DNA from: Geobacteraceae bacterium
GTDB lineage: Bacteria; Desulfobacterota; Desulfuromonadia; Geobacterales; Pseudopelobacteraceae
Assembly (NCBI GenBank): GCA_027404165.1
Contig: DAHZCG010000002.1
Coordinates: 32,376-96,375 of the forward strand
Direction: 5' to 3'
DNA: 64,000 bases
The notes under the pieces were generated by a model that made no database searches, had not been told where the DNA came from, and saw only the letters and a list, made by a program, of their open reading frames with translations. Shown here one piece after another: positions 56,032 to 64,000 of the stretch. Both the position numbers and the translations under genes were made by a program. Positions within the stretch are counted from its first letter, which is position 1. Every line of letters begins with the position of its first letter.

Positions 56032-56352
56032 TCAGGGAAGCACGTGGTTTGATGCCACCGGTAGCAGCGCAATATTACGAGCACGCTTGATCGCTTCAGT
56101 GATCTCACGTTGATGCCTGGCGCAGTTTCCTGAGATACGGCGCGGAACAATCTTGCCACGCTCCGAAATAAAGTAACGGAGGGTGCGCGGTTCTTTGTAA
56201 TCGATCGCCAGATTCTTCTCGGCACAGAAACGGCATACCTTCCGACGCTGAAAAGGACGTTTCTTGCGCGGTCCGCCAGGGCCGCTTGAAGGGCGTTGGC
56301 CAGGTCCGGAAGAAGGGCGCTGATAGGTGCTGGTTGGTCTTTCATCACTCAT
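56032..56352 (-). CDS. rpsR: Ribosomal protein bS18 with extended N terminus
   Basis: A 106-residue small-subunit protein. The conserved core is [34 protein letters not shown] sequence followed by [28 protein letters not shown]. The CRFC pair plus a third cysteine suggest the zinc-binding (C+) form. The first 35 residues are a glycine- and proline-rich extension with a repeated QRPSSGPG unit, longer than the E. coli protein (75 residues). It partners bS6, encoded just upstream. Confidence 0.95.
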   Translation of the reverse strand: MSDERPTSTYQRPSSGPGQRPSSGPGGPRKKRPFQRRKVCRFCAEKNLAIDYKEPRTLRYFISERGKIVPRRISGNCARHQREITEAIKRARNIALLPVASNHVLP

Positions 56353-56373
56353 GATATTCTATCCTCCAGGAAA

Positions 56374-56763
56374 TTATTCAGTTGCCGTCTCGACGGGGGC
56401 CTCTTCCACTTCAGCAGTCTCATCCGACTCGGACTCAACCATTGGTGCCTTTTTCTCGGGCACCACCTTTTCGGGTTCATCGGTAATGTTGACCGTCTGA
56501 TAGCGAAGCACCTTCTCATCCAGCCTGATGCGGCGCTCTAGTTCGGCAATCATCTCTGCGACGCCGTCATAGCGGACATAATAATAGCGTCCACGTGCAC
56601 ATTTCTTGATGGAGTAGGCCAGTTTCCTGATACCCCAATCATCCATCCGGTGCAACTCACCCTTAAAGGACGTAATAACGTCCGATACCTTTGCTGTGAC
56701 GACTTTTATGTCGTCTTCACCAAGGTCGGGTTGGAGGATGATAATAGTTTCGTACTTCCTCAT
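56374..56763 (-). CDS. rpsF: Ribosomal protein bS6
   Basis: A 129-residue protein that binds bS18 in the 30S platform. MRKYETIIILQPDLGEDDIKVV, DWGIRKLAYSIKKCARGRYYYVRYDG and RIRLDEKVLRYQTVNI are diagnostic. The tail is glutamate-rich (SESDETAEVEEAPVETATE), as in forms that are glutamylated in E. coli. GAGGAGG lies upstream. It is first in the operon, whose leader may carry an S6:S18 binding site. Confidence 0.97.
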   Translation of the reverse strand: MRKYETIIILQPDLGEDDIKVVTAKVSDVITSFKGELHRMDDWGIRKLAYSIKKCARGRYYYVRYDGVAEMIAELERRIRLDEKVLRYQTVNITDEPEKVVPEKKAPMVESESDETAEVEEAPVETATE

Positions 56764-56847
56764 AATAATGCCTCCTCACGGGTTTACGAGCCCCGGTCCT
56801 ACCCGGAGCAAGGAGATACGGCACTGGGCCGTTTTTAACGAACGAGT

Positions 56848-56876
56848 TTTGTACTACACTTCTCTAACAAGTGCAA
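56848..56876 (-). promoter_or_regulatory. Probable promoter and leader of the rpsF operon
   Basis: On the minus strand TTGCAC (56876-56871), 17 bases, then TACAAA (56853-56848). The roughly 75-base leader to rpsF contains several GC-rich blocks with CCG trinucleotides (ACCGGGGCTC and CCCGTGAGG region), suggestive of the S6:S18 autoregulatory structure known in other bacteria. Confidence 0.5.
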
Positions 56877-56881
56877 TCATT

Positions 56882-57763
56882 TTATTGCTTCCGCCGCACC
56901 CAGAATTTCTTCACCAACTCCACGGGATGGTATGAAAGCTTGGCAATCCGCAGCCCGGGCTCGCCCAGATCCTGCTCACGATTGATATATCTCCTGTCAG
57001 TGAAGAGCAGTCGGGCAAACTCGCGGTTAACCAGTTGCGAGAGCCCTTCCATGAAATGATCGGCCTTTTCGAAATGGCACACCGCTGTTTCCCGGTTGAG
57101 GAGTTCACCAAGTGCAAAGGCCCGGACAACCCCTCCAACCACTACCACAATACCTTTCAAACCCAGAGCACCCGCCCGGGACAAAGCCTCGGCCGCAGCA
57201 TCCATCTCCATTCCAAAGGAACGGTTGCCCTCGACCTCCGCCACGCGCCCCCATTCATCCAGCAACTGTAGGCATCCACACAGATACTGCGCCGAATAGA
57301 TTTGAACCTCGTAGGAATGACGCGACGTAAAATAATTGATCCGGTTCTTTTTTTTATGGAAACGGTTACCCGGCAGCGTCGCCATTTCCTCTCGCAGATA
57401 CAGGTAATCAAAGGATTCGCGATTTTCAACAAGCTCAAACGTGACGTTTTGCTGTAACTGGGCTGCAAAAGCTTCTTCAACGCCATACAGTTTCAGACCG
57501 GCATCCAACAACAGATCGCAGGCACCAGCCACATCACCACCCAGCGGCGGCAGGCAGTAACAGGTACCGTCATACCCCTTTCCCCGCACCACAATGGAAT
57601 CACCGGCCAGGGAAAGACAATATTCATGTGCCGTGCGAAACAGATACAAACCGGCAAAGGTCAACTCGGATGCACGTGGCTGCATCTGCTCAAAGATGTT
57701 GTCAAAATCCGGCTTATCGCGTATGTCTAACGGCCGGGAAGCTGGCCAGACAGGAATATCCAT
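56882..57763 (-). CDS. DUF2156 protein (GNAT-like, related to lysyltransferase C domains)
   Basis: A 293-residue soluble protein of the DUF2156 group, which has a double GNAT-like fold as in phosphatidylglycerol lysyltransferases but lacks their membrane domain. Conserved segments are FTFAGLYLFRTAHEYCLSL-type, YCLPPLGGD, YLYLREEMATLPGNRFHKKKNRINYF, and AFALGELLNRETAVCHFEKADHFMEG. The conserved RFHKKKN stretch suggests binding of an acyl or phosphate group. The start at 57763 is preferred (GGAG six bases upstream); 57775 is GTG. It is divergent from the aminotransferase gene. The substrate is unknown. Confidence 0.78.
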   Translation of the reverse strand: MDIPVWPASRPLDIRDKPDFDNIFEQMQPRASELTFAGLYLFRTAHEYCLSLAGDSIVVRGKGYDGTCYCLPPLGGDVAGACDLLLDAGLKLYGVEEAFAAQLQQNVTFELVENRESFDYLYLREEMATLPGNRFHKKKNRINYFTSRHSYEVQIYSAQYLCGCLQLLDEWGRVAEVEGNRSFGMEMDAAAEALSRAGALGLKGIVVVVGGVVRAFALGELLNRETAVCHFEKADHFMEGLSQLVNREFARLLFTDRRYINREQDLGEPGLRIAKLSYHPVELVKKFWVRRKQ

Positions 57764-57837
57764 TGAGTTCTCCACAATTTGTTTGTAGTATTTCGAGGCA
57801 CCATCCTACCAGAAATTATCAAACGGAGGAAACAGCA

Positions 57838-59031
57838 ATGGCAATCGCCATGAAAATCGCCGGTCATATTTCCAAATCATCCTGGATCCGCAAGATGTTC
57901 GAAGAAGGAGAACGCCTCCGTCTGGAATTTGGCACCGACAGCATCTATGATTTTACCCTGGGAAATCCGGATATTGAGCCACCCGAGGCCTTTCAGCGGG
58001 AACTCCTGAAACTGGCCCAGAATCCGCTGCCCGGCATGCACCGTTACATGAACAATGCCGGTTATACCGAAACCCGAACGGCCGTTGCCGCCAAGCTATC
58101 TAAGGATTCCGGCCTGGACGTGACCGCCGGACACGTCATTATGACCTGCGGCGCCGGCGGGGCGCTCAACGTGGTTCTCAAAACCATACTCAATCCAGGT
58201 GAAGAGGTCATCATCCTGGCTCCGTTTTTCGTGGAGTACAAATTCTACATAGACAACCACGGCGGCGTGCCGGTGGAGGTCTGGACAAACCGCAAGACAT
58301 TCCAGCTGGATATCGACGCAATTTCGAAGGCCATCACCCCTAAAACACGAGCTATCCTGATCTGTTCCCCCAATAACCCGACCGGCGTGATCTATCCCGA
58401 AGAAAGTCTGCGAAAATTGGGAGATGTCCTCAAGAAGATACACAAGGACAACGGGCACCTGATCTACGTTATCTCCGATGAACCCTACGCCCGTATCGCC
58501 TTTGACGGCAAACACGTTCCCAACATCTTCCCGCTGATAGAGAGTTCCATCATCGTCACGTCACACAGTAAGGATCTGGCCCTGCCGGGCGAGCGCATCG
58601 GCTATCTGGCTGCCAATCCCCGCATGGTTACCGCCATGCAGTTCATGGAGGGAGCCGTATTCAGCAACCGCGTGCTGGGTTTTGTCAATGCTCCGGCCCT
58701 CATGCAGCGACTGGTGGCCAAACTGCAGGATGAATCGGTGAATATCGCCGACTACCAGATCAAACGCGACCTGCTGCTACGTGAGCTGACCGGTATGGGC
58801 TTTGAGATGGTCAAGCCGGACGGCGCTTTTTACCTTTTTCCCAAATCGCCATTGGCCGATGATGTGGAGTTTGTCAAACTGGCCCAGAAGCACCATATCC
58901 TATTGGTACCCGGCGCCGGCTTCGGTGCACCCGGTTTCTTCAGGATAGCATATTGTGTTGACAAAGAGATGATAGAACGAAGTATTCCGGCCTGGAGAGC
59001 ACTGGCCGCAGAGATGGGGCTGAAGGGTTAA
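57838..59031 (+). CDS. PLP-dependent aminotransferase (class I/II)
   Basis: A 397-residue fold-type I aminotransferase. The N-terminal binding segment TLGNPDIEPP and MNNAGYTETR, the SPNNPTG motif with substrate arginine context, SDEPYARIAFDG with the Asp that holds pyridoxal phosphate, and the Schiff-base lysine in SHSKDLALPGERIGYLA are all present. GGAGG precedes the ATG at 57838; the frame runs back to 57628 over the divergent gene. It is most like aspartate or unspecified amino acid aminotransferases; the exact amino acid cannot be read. A strong terminator follows. Confidence 0.88.
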   Translation: MAIAMKIAGHISKSSWIRKMFEEGERLRLEFGTDSIYDFTLGNPDIEPPEAFQRELLKLAQNPLPGMHRYMNNAGYTETRTAVAAKLSKDSGLDVTAGHVIMTCGAGGALNVVLKTILNPGEEVIILAPFFVEYKFYIDNHGGVPVEVWTNRKTFQLDIDAISKAITPKTRAILICSPNNPTGVIYPEESLRKLGDVLKKIHKDNGHLIYVISDEPYARIAFDGKHVPNIFPLIESSIIVTSHSKDLALPGERIGYLAANPRMVTAMQFMEGAVFSNRVLGFVNAPALMQRLVAKLQDESVNIADYQIKRDLLLRELTGMGFEMVKPDGAFYLFPKSPLADDVEFVKLAQKHHILLVPGAGFGAPGFFRIAYCVDKEMIERSIPAWRALAAEMGLKG

Positions 59032-59063
59032 CACAGCGGCAATCAAGCAGTGAATCGGACAGG

Positions 59064-59106
59064 ATGGGCACGGATGGTCGAGAATCCATCCGTGCCCATT
59101 TTTTTA
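59064..59106 (+). terminator. Rho-independent terminator after the aminotransferase
   Basis: ATGGGCACGGATGG (59064-59077) pairs perfectly with CCATCCGTGCCCAT (59086-59099), followed by seven Ts. Confidence 0.93.
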
Positions 59107-59116
59107 CGTTTGACGC

Positions 59117-59902
59117 CTAGAATTCAACCCCGACCTCGCCGAACGGGCCGCCGAAACTGACATCGGCCTTGACATCATCTATGTCGATTTTGACCTTTTC
59201 ATACCGGTAACCGGCGGCAGCGAAGATCGGCCCGAACGGCTTGACCTTAACTCGCCCAATGAGGTCATAGTAGTGATTCCCCCCATAGGCAAGACCGCGC
59301 GCCTCACCCTCAGCCGCTAACCAATTGACCGGCTTTATTTGAAAGCCGAGATAGAGCATCGGCAGCGGGATGATCACGGCTTTCGACGCTGTAACCGTCA
59401 AGCTGCTGACCGACTCCTGTCCGGTTAAACGCGCCTTGAAGTCGATGACCCTCCCATCAAGCCCCAGGTCCACGTTCAGCATTCCAGCGGTAGCTGTTTT
59501 GAGACCCGGAAGCCCGTAATACAAACCAAGGTCATAGTGGTCAAGTATAAGTTCCGAGGTAAAGGGAACATTGGCGGCAAATGTTTTGTTTCCGAACTGG
59601 AATGTGGTGTTCTTGCTGCCGGTCTCGCTGAATTCCATCGGTGTTGCCATGAGGTAGATGTTGGGAAAGAGCAACGGAGTGTCGATTTTTACCCGGCCGA
59701 ACACCCTGTTTTCGTCACGGTATTTCAAATTGTCCTTGATACTCAGGTTATCCAACCCCGTAATGGGCTTATACGAAATCTCTCCCTTTGGCGTCTGGTT
59801 CCACACTCCGACCGCCAACTCGATCCCCGTAGCAGAAGCGGCGCCAGGCGTCAGAGCAAGAATCAGCAACCCTCCTGCAATCCATGCCTTAAATCTTTTC
59901 AT
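59117..59902 (-). CDS. Exported outer-membrane beta-barrel protein
   Basis: A 261-residue precursor with a signal peptide (AWIAGGLLILALTPGAASA) and alternating barrel strands, ending GPFGEVGVEF with terminal Phe. It resembles the TIGR04219-type outer-membrane proteins by its IELAVGVWNQTPKGEISY start, but I am not sure of the family. AAAGGAG precedes the ATG at 59902; the frame runs to 60001. It lies 40 bases after DUF2721 on the same strand, so it could be the last gene of the agu operon. Function unknown. Confidence 0.78.
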   Translation of the reverse strand: MKRFKAWIAGGLLILALTPGAASATGIELAVGVWNQTPKGEISYKPITGLDNLSIKDNLKYRDENRVFGRVKIDTPLLFPNIYLMATPMEFSETGSKNTTFQFGNKTFAANVPFTSELILDHYDLGLYYGLPGLKTATAGMLNVDLGLDGRVIDFKARLTGQESVSSLTVTASKAVIIPLPMLYLGFQIKPVNWLAAEGEARGLAYGGNHYYDLIGRVKVKPFGPIFAAAGYRYEKVKIDIDDVKADVSFGGPFGEVGVEF

Positions 59903-59942
59903 CGTGATCTCCTTTTTTACTGTTTGCTGGGATGCGACCGGG

Positions 59943-60479
59943 TCAGCTAGCAGACCTCTCTGGTATATCCCGCGTTGCTGCTTTTTCCTCAAGAAATTCA
60001 ATGAACTCGATATTGCGGGTTACAAACTTCAGGTTGAAGCGGCTTTCATAGAGCAATAGCGCCGATGCTACAAACAAGAAAACATCCCCGGATAGCGCTA
60101 TCAGCGTAGGAATCCATGCCTGCTCCAGACTGCCAAATGCCACATTGGCAGCAATACCAAGACTGGATGCAACAAATAATGCTGTAGCAGAGTACAGCGC
60201 TGCCATGGCCTTCTGTATCAGGATAGCACGCCTCTTTGCCAGCGCAAGTTGTCCCTGCAGGAACACCAGCCGTTCGACCGGGAACGGGATCTTGCCCGTC
60301 ACCACCGCCTCTACCTCACCCTTCATAAGATTAACCCTGTCAAATATCCTCCCCAGGCGGGCCGAGGTCGAAAACACCAGTGTACCGCATGCAGATATCA
60401 ACACCGCAGGTGTAATCATGGAGGTCAGGATGCGGGAACTGGAGAGTGCTCCCAGGGTTTCCTTATCGAGTAGCATCAT
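59943..60479 (-). CDS. DUF2721 membrane protein
   Basis: A 178-residue membrane protein of the DUF2721 family. Three helices are visible: MITPAVLISACGTLVFSTSARLG, ALYSATALFVASSLGIAANVA and TLIALSGDVFLFVASALLLYES. Between the first two is a charged loop with RLVFLQGQLALAKRRAIL. Function is unknown. The start follows the aguB stop by three bases, so it is likely co-transcribed with the agmatine pathway genes. Confidence 0.8.
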   Translation of the reverse strand: MMLLDKETLGALSSSRILTSMITPAVLISACGTLVFSTSARLGRIFDRVNLMKGEVEAVVTGKIPFPVERLVFLQGQLALAKRRAILIQKAMAALYSATALFVASSLGIAANVAFGSLEQAWIPTLIALSGDVFLFVASALLLYESRFNLKFVTRNIEFIEFLEEKAATRDIPERSAS

Positions 60480-60482
60480 GAG

Positions 60483-61445
60483 TCAGTCCCGGTAACGTCT
60501 TGTAATATCACCATAGGCATCAATGCGCCGGTCCCGCAGAAAGGGCCAGACACGCCGCACAGCTTCGCTACGGGCCATATCCACATCAACCAGCAGAATT
60601 TCCTCTTTATCCTGAGACGCCTCAGCCAGAATTTCACCCTGCGCTCCAGCCACAAAGCTGCTACCCCAAAACTGGATGCCACTTTCCGTATTCTGCGGTG
60701 ACAGCTCGAAACCGACACGATTAACCGCCAGAACCGGCAAGCCATTGGCAACCGCATGGCCGCGTTGCACTGTCATCCAGGCGTCCCTCTGCCGTTCCTT
60801 TTCAGCCACTGTATCAGCAGGGTCCCAGCCAATGGCAGTTGGATATATCAGCAGATCAGCACCCGCCAATGCCATCATCCGGGCGGCTTCGGGATACCAC
60901 TGATCCCAGCAGACCAACACTCCCAGGGTACCGACCGTGGTCTGTATCGGGGTAAAGCCGAGATCACCCGGGGCAAAATAAAACTTCTCATAGAATCCGG
61001 GGTCATCTGGTATGTGCATCTTGCGGTAGGTTCCAGCCTGCCAGCCATTCTTTTCAAATACCACGGCAGTATTATGGTAAAGACCCGGTGCGCGACGCTC
61101 GAAAAGCGAAACGACGACAACCACACCCAATTCCCGGGCCAGACCGGAAAAAAACCGGGAAGTATCTCCAGGTATCGGCTCAGCAAGGTCAAACAGGGCC
61201 GGGTCTTCAACCTGACAGAAGTAAGGGCCGGCGTGCAGTTCCTGCATCACAACCAGCCCCGCTCCGGATGCGGCAGCACGTCTGATCATCTCAGCAGTTT
61301 TATCGATATTCTCCTGTTTATTTTGAGAGCAGGTCTGTTGAACAAGCGCGACCTTGAGTATGTTGGAAGTTTTATTCTGCACTTCTTCTGCAGAAGGTGA
61401 TTCCGTTAACGTGCTTATCCCGTTTGTCGAAGCCAGGATTGTCAT
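60483..61445 (-). CDS. aguB: N-carbamoylputrescine amidase
   Basis: AguB hydrolyses N-carbamoylputrescine to putrescine, CO2 and ammonia. The 320-residue nitrilase-family protein has the catalytic triad Glu in VVMQELHAGPYF, Lys in YRKMHIPDDPGFYEKFYF and Cys179 in LGVLVCWDQWYPE. Its first 30 residues (rich in Ser and Thr) precede the usual start KVALVQQ and are not seen in most AguB; the ATG overlaps the aguA stop by four bases, and no ATG occurs closer to the conserved start, so this is the likely start. With aguA it forms the agmatine to putrescine route. Confidence 0.94.
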   Translation of the reverse strand: MTILASTNGISTLTESPSAEEVQNKTSNILKVALVQQTCSQNKQENIDKTAEMIRRAAASGAGLVVMQELHAGPYFCQVEDPALFDLAEPIPGDTSRFFSGLARELGVVVVVSLFERRAPGLYHNTAVVFEKNGWQAGTYRKMHIPDDPGFYEKFYFAPGDLGFTPIQTTVGTLGVLVCWDQWYPEAARMMALAGADLLIYPTAIGWDPADTVAEKERQRDAWMTVQRGHAVANGLPVLAVNRVGFELSPQNTESGIQFWGSSFVAGAQGEILAEASQDKEEILLVDVDMARSEAVRRVWPFLRDRRIDAYGDITRRYRD

Positions 61446-62464
61446 GGCATGACTCCTACGGGCAGTTGCATGGTCACGCAGTGCAATGAACCATGTTGCT
61501 CGATCAGTGGCAGACAGTCTATACCGATAACCTCACGGCCGGGGAAGGCTTTTCTGAGGCACTCCACCGCATTCGAATCACTATTATCCCGGTAGGTAGG
61601 AACCAACACGGCACCGTTAATTATCAAAAAATTTGCATAGGTAGCCGGCAGGCGATGAGCCTGATCATCAAATCGGGCTTTAGGCCAGGGCAATGCGATG
61701 AGACGATAGGGTGACCCGTCCGGTGCCTTGAACGTCTTCAGCTCATCTTCCATCAGCCTCAGTTCCTGAAAATGTTCGTCTAGCGGGTTATCGCAGGCCT
61801 GATAGACGATGGTGTTGTCAGGGCAGATCCGGGCCAGGGTATCGACATGGGAATCGGTGTCATCTCCCGCCAGCCAACCGTGATTAAGCCAGAGCACCCT
61901 TCGAGCCCCCAGTAGTGAGGCCAAGGCCTGTTCGATTTCGCTTTTATCCAACTGTGGGTTGCGATTAGGTGAAAGCAGACATGCGGATGTCGTCAGAATC
62001 GTGCCAAGACCATCGCTTTCTATGCTGCCAGCCTCAATAACAAGGCCAATGGTCTTGAGGTTGGGAACAAAAGCGCCCTGCTCTTTCAAGCGTTTACTGA
62101 TCAGATTGTCGTGATTGGCCGGAAACTTGAGCCCCCAGCCATTGAAACCAAAATCCAGCAATACCGGTTTGTTGTTGTAGATCACCGTGATCGGTCCAAA
62201 ATCTCGTGCCCACGTATCATTGTTCGGCAGTTCACAGATAGCAATCTTTGACAGATCAATCCCGGCTGCTGCCAGCAACTCCTTTGCATCGGCAGCGTTT
62301 GGCGCCGTCAGCAGCACTCGTTCAAATCGGATGATGTGTCTGATTATTTCTACAAATACCGGACGGACGTCATCAAGCATGTAGGCCCAATCGGTGCCAT
62401 CATGCGGCCAAGCCATCAGGACGCCGTCCTGTGCCTCCCATTCGGCAGGAAGTCTGGGGTTCAT
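61442..62464 (-). CDS. aguA: Agmatine deiminase
   Basis: AguA converts agmatine to N-carbamoylputrescine and ammonia. The 340-residue peptidylarginine-deiminase-like protein has MNPRLPAEWEAQDGVLMAWPH, NDTWARDFGPI, NGWGLKFPAN, the histidine of WLAGDDTDSHVDTLARI, and the catalytic Cys329 in QHGSLHCVTMQ. AAGGAG precedes the ATG. It heads the aguA-aguB-DUF2721-barrel group. No arginine decarboxylase (speA) is visible here, so agmatine must come from elsewhere. Confidence 0.95.
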   Translation of the reverse strand: MNPRLPAEWEAQDGVLMAWPHDGTDWAYMLDDVRPVFVEIIRHIIRFERVLLTAPNAADAKELLAAAGIDLSKIAICELPNNDTWARDFGPITVIYNNKPVLLDFGFNGWGLKFPANHDNLISKRLKEQGAFVPNLKTIGLVIEAGSIESDGLGTILTTSACLLSPNRNPQLDKSEIEQALASLLGARRVLWLNHGWLAGDDTDSHVDTLARICPDNTIVYQACDNPLDEHFQELRLMEDELKTFKAPDGSPYRLIALPWPKARFDDQAHRLPATYANFLIINGAVLVPTYRDNSDSNAVECLRKAFPGREVIGIDCLPLIEQHGSLHCVTMQLPVGVMP

Positions 62465-62551
62465 GTAATTCTCCTTACGTTGATCAATTCGTCTTATTTC
62501 TCTCGGGCCTCATCACATTGCACAGAAATATAGTGCGGTACATCGTCGAAA

Positions 62552-62580
62552 AGTATAACGGTTGCTCACGACTGGTGCAA
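62552..62580 (-). promoter_or_regulatory. Promoter of the agu operon
   Basis: On the minus strand TTGCAC (62580-62575), exactly 17 bases, then TATACT (62557-62552). Confidence 0.75.
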
Positions 62581-62693
62581 GTTATCCATGGCCCACTCTT
62601 TTCACAACTGAAGTTTTGCCTTGATTTATACTCCTGCTTGCATTAGAAAACAACTTTCCATCTGTCATACAACCCAAACTGTGAGGGAGTATC

Positions 62694-63536
62694 GTGAACA
62701 GCATAACTCTGAAGGCACCCGCCAAGGTCAATTACCTCCTTGACGTCATCCGCCGGCGGTCAGATGGTTATCATGATCTTCGCATGGTAATGCAGCGGGT
62801 CAACCTGTGTGATGAGATCACCTTGTCCCTGACCAGGGCTCCGGGAATCTCTGTTACGTGCGAAAAGAACGGTGTCCCCGACGGCCCGGGCAATATTGCC
62901 TGGAAAGCAGCCAACTCTTTACTTGAACTGGCGGGAACACCGCAGGGTGTTACGATTTCAATCACCAAAAACATTCCGGTCGCAGCGGGCCTGGGCGGCG
63001 GCAGTAGTGACGCAGCCGCAGTGCTGATGGGCATGAATGAGCTGCTGCATCTGGGACTATCCGACCAACGTCTGATGGAAATTGGTGTCACGCTGGGTGC
63101 CGATGTTCCCTTTTTTATTTTCAAGAAAACCGCTCTGGCCGAAGGAATCGGTGAGGCGCTGTCCGCCATGCCACTCATGCCAACGGTATGGGTGCTGCTT
63201 GTGAACCCGGGCGTACATGTCTCCACGGCTTGGGTCTACAAAAATTTACAGTTGACAAATAGGAAGGAGCTGAATAAACTTCCTGATTCTTATCATGATG
63301 TAAAAGATATCTGTTCAATCTTTGCAAATGATCTTGAATCGGTAACCATTCCGGCCTTCCCTGTCATTGCCGAGATAAAGAATGCGATGATGCAACTTGG
63401 TGCACTGGGGTCAATGATGTCGGGAAGCGGACCGACTGTCTTTGGTCTATATCAGAACAGAGATGCTGCCGAGCAGGCGCGGAAGACGTTAAGCAGCAAC
63501 ACCGGCTGGTTTGCGGCGATTGCTGAGACCCTGTAG
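62694..63536 (+). CDS. ispE: 4-diphosphocytidyl-2-C-methyl-D-erythritol kinase
   Basis: IspE phosphorylates the methylerythritol intermediate in isoprenoid synthesis. The 280-residue GHMP kinase shows [23 protein letters not shown], the ATP loop [18 protein letters not shown] and, near the end, [13 protein letters not shown]. The GTG start at 62694 is preceded by GAGGGAG. Length is normal. tRNA-Gln follows; in related genomes prs and rplY are the next genes, but they are not seen here. Confidence 0.96.
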   Translation: MNSITLKAPAKVNYLLDVIRRRSDGYHDLRMVMQRVNLCDEITLSLTRAPGISVTCEKNGVPDGPGNIAWKAANSLLELAGTPQGVTISITKNIPVAAGLGGGSSDAAAVLMGMNELLHLGLSDQRLMEIGVTLGADVPFFIFKKTALAEGIGEALSAMPLMPTVWVLLVNPGVHVSTAWVYKNLQLTNRKELNKLPDSYHDVKDICSIFANDLESVTIPAFPVIAEIKNAMMQLGALGSMMSGSGPTVFGLYQNRDAAEQARKTLSSNTGWFAAIAETL

Positions 63537-63591
63537 AAATCTCAACATACTTAGACTGTATCAAGTTTTTCTGTTTGCTTCACAACTCTGA

Positions 63592-63666
63592 TGGGGCGTC
63601 GCCAAGCGGTAAGGCACCGGATTTTGATTCCGGCATTCCCAGGTTCGATCCCTGGCGCCCCAGCCA
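63592..63666 (+). tRNA. tRNA-Gln (anticodon TTG)
   Basis: Acceptor TGGGGCG pairs with CGCCCCA; anticodon stem CCGGA/TCCGG with TTG at 63624-63626; T-loop GTTCGAT; CCA encoded. It is a typical integration site, and unfamiliar sequence follows. Confidence 0.96.
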
Positions 63667-63700
63667 TTTTCAATCAAGCGTAGTTTGCTAGCAATCGTAC

Positions 63701-63749
63701 AAGCCTCTTAGATTTCTGTACAAAATATGTACAAAAATCTAAGAGGCTT
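63701..63749. repeat. Long perfect inverted repeat after tRNA-Gln
   Basis: AAGCCTCTTAGATTT (63701-63715) and AAATCTAAGAGGCTT (63735-63749) are 15-bp perfect arms. The loop contains two TGTACA hexamers (63717-63722, 63728-63733). It has no T-run. It may be a terminator-like or element-end structure. Confidence 0.65.
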
Positions 63750-63846
63750 AGTCATTTCAACGTATCTCAAACTCACTTTTGCAATTAAGACAGTATGTAT
63801 CCCGGAAGAAGCCGTGAAGGTTTGAAACGGTCAACTGAAAGCAGTT

Positions 63847-63875
63847 TTGAATACATATCAATAAACCTATAAAAA
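63847..63875 (+). promoter_or_regulatory. Possible promoter before the right-edge gene
   Basis: TTGAAT (63847-63852), 17 bases, then TAAAAA (63870-63875). A weak match, but in the right place for the gene at 63947. Confidence 0.35.
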
Positions 63876-63900
63876 GCAGTTGAGTCTTTGATTTTGCTCC

Positions 63901-63940
63901 AACCTCCTGATATTGTGCTGCAATCTCAGATCAGGAGGTT
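63901..63940 (+). promoter_or_regulatory. Hairpin that sequesters the ribosome site of the next gene
   Basis: AACCTCCTGAT (63901-63911) pairs perfectly with ATCAGGAGGTT (63930-63940). The 3' arm contains AGGAGG, the ribosome site of the gene at 63947, so folding would block translation. This arrangement is familiar from transposase genes. Confidence 0.6.
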
Positions 63941-63946
63941 CACCAA

Positions 63947-64000
63947 ATGGGTGAATGTAAAAAACGAGCCGTTGTACCTTCTTCCCGCGTTGCTGTTGAC
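63947..64000 (+). CDS. Unidentified gene, first 18 codons (runs past the window)
   Basis: The ATG at 63947 follows AGGAGG with six-base spacing and opens a frame MGECKKRAVVPSSRVAVD that leaves the window. I do not recognise it, and 18 residues are too few to assign. The AT-rich lead-in, the sequestered ribosome site, and the position just after a tRNA gene suggest a transposase or other mobile-element gene, but this is inference only. Confidence 0.5.
   Translation, partial: MGECKKRAVVPSSRVAVD

Overview
The window looks like chromosomal DNA of a strictly anaerobic, metal- and iron-metabolising deltaproteobacterium of the Desulfuromonadia (Geobacter / Trichlorobacter / Pelobacter propionicus type). 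The evidence is the gene style: NtrC-type regulators, a three-haem c7-like cytochrome, PATAN and HDOD signalling proteins, several type IV pilus/type II secretion ATPases, class I iron-sulfur fumarase, an archaeal-type phosphoglycerate mutase, a DUF3343-YedF pair and an agmatine deiminase pathway. This placement comes from reading the proteins, not from a search. Most of the window is ordinary core genome. The visible disturbances are a broken group II intron at about 10.7-10.86 kb and unfamiliar, AT-rich sequence after the tRNA-Gln gene at the right edge.

Layout. 1-1.4 kb: end of clpX, hup and a tRNA cluster Asp-Val-Asp. 1.4-6.6 kb: a PaaI-type thioesterase, an NtrC-type response regulator, and a bioB-bioD-bioA operon with a BirA-like operator over its promoter. 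6.7-10.7 kb: a PAS histidine kinase overlapping an NtrC-type regulator that starts at TTG. 10.7-14 kb: group II intron remnant, a GspE-type ATPase with a small membrane protein, and a ferritin-like protein. 14-19.2 kb: EttA, a PATAN signalling protein with a PilT-like ATPase, and a c7-like cytochrome behind a sigma54-like promoter. 19.2-21 kb: DciA, a small membrane protein and DUF3343-YedF. 21-26 kb: ffh-rpsP-khpA-rimM-trmD-RNA methyltransferase-rplS-rnhB. 26-31 kb: GspE-HDOD pair, mltG, nudC. 31-34 kb: a secreted FecR/tryptophan-rich protein and apgM.

34-37.7 kb: an iron block of feoB, a cysteine-rich peptide, a DtxR/FeoA protein and fur, with Fur-box-like palindromes ahead of feoB and fur. 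37.7-41.2 kb: a regulatory region with inverted repeats and a terminator but no gene, then an RhlE-type helicase and a CBS-containing manganese pyrophosphatase. 41.2-46.2 kb: FKBP, an outer-membrane barrel, a DUF815 ATPase, CheX, an S1-domain protein and a monohaem cytochrome behind a perfect palindrome. 46.2-53 kb: fumarase, cysE, lpxC, AsmA. 53-57 kb: a CorC/HlyC protein and rpsF-rpsR-DUF2232-rplI. 57-64 kb: DUF2156, an aminotransferase, an aguA-aguB-DUF2721-outer membrane protein operon, ispE, tRNA-Gln and the start of an unidentified gene.

Recurring themes are regulated iron and cytochrome functions (two Fur-box-like sites, two sigma54-like promoters, a palindromic operator) and surface or motility signalling (three secretion/pilus ATPases, PATAN, HDOD, CheX) scattered among housekeeping operons. 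No CRISPR array, prophage or complete insertion sequence is visible. I did not find a convincing wholly new multi-gene system. The best leads are the non-coding region at 37.7-38.06 kb, the variant DtxR/FeoA protein, and the right-hand edge.
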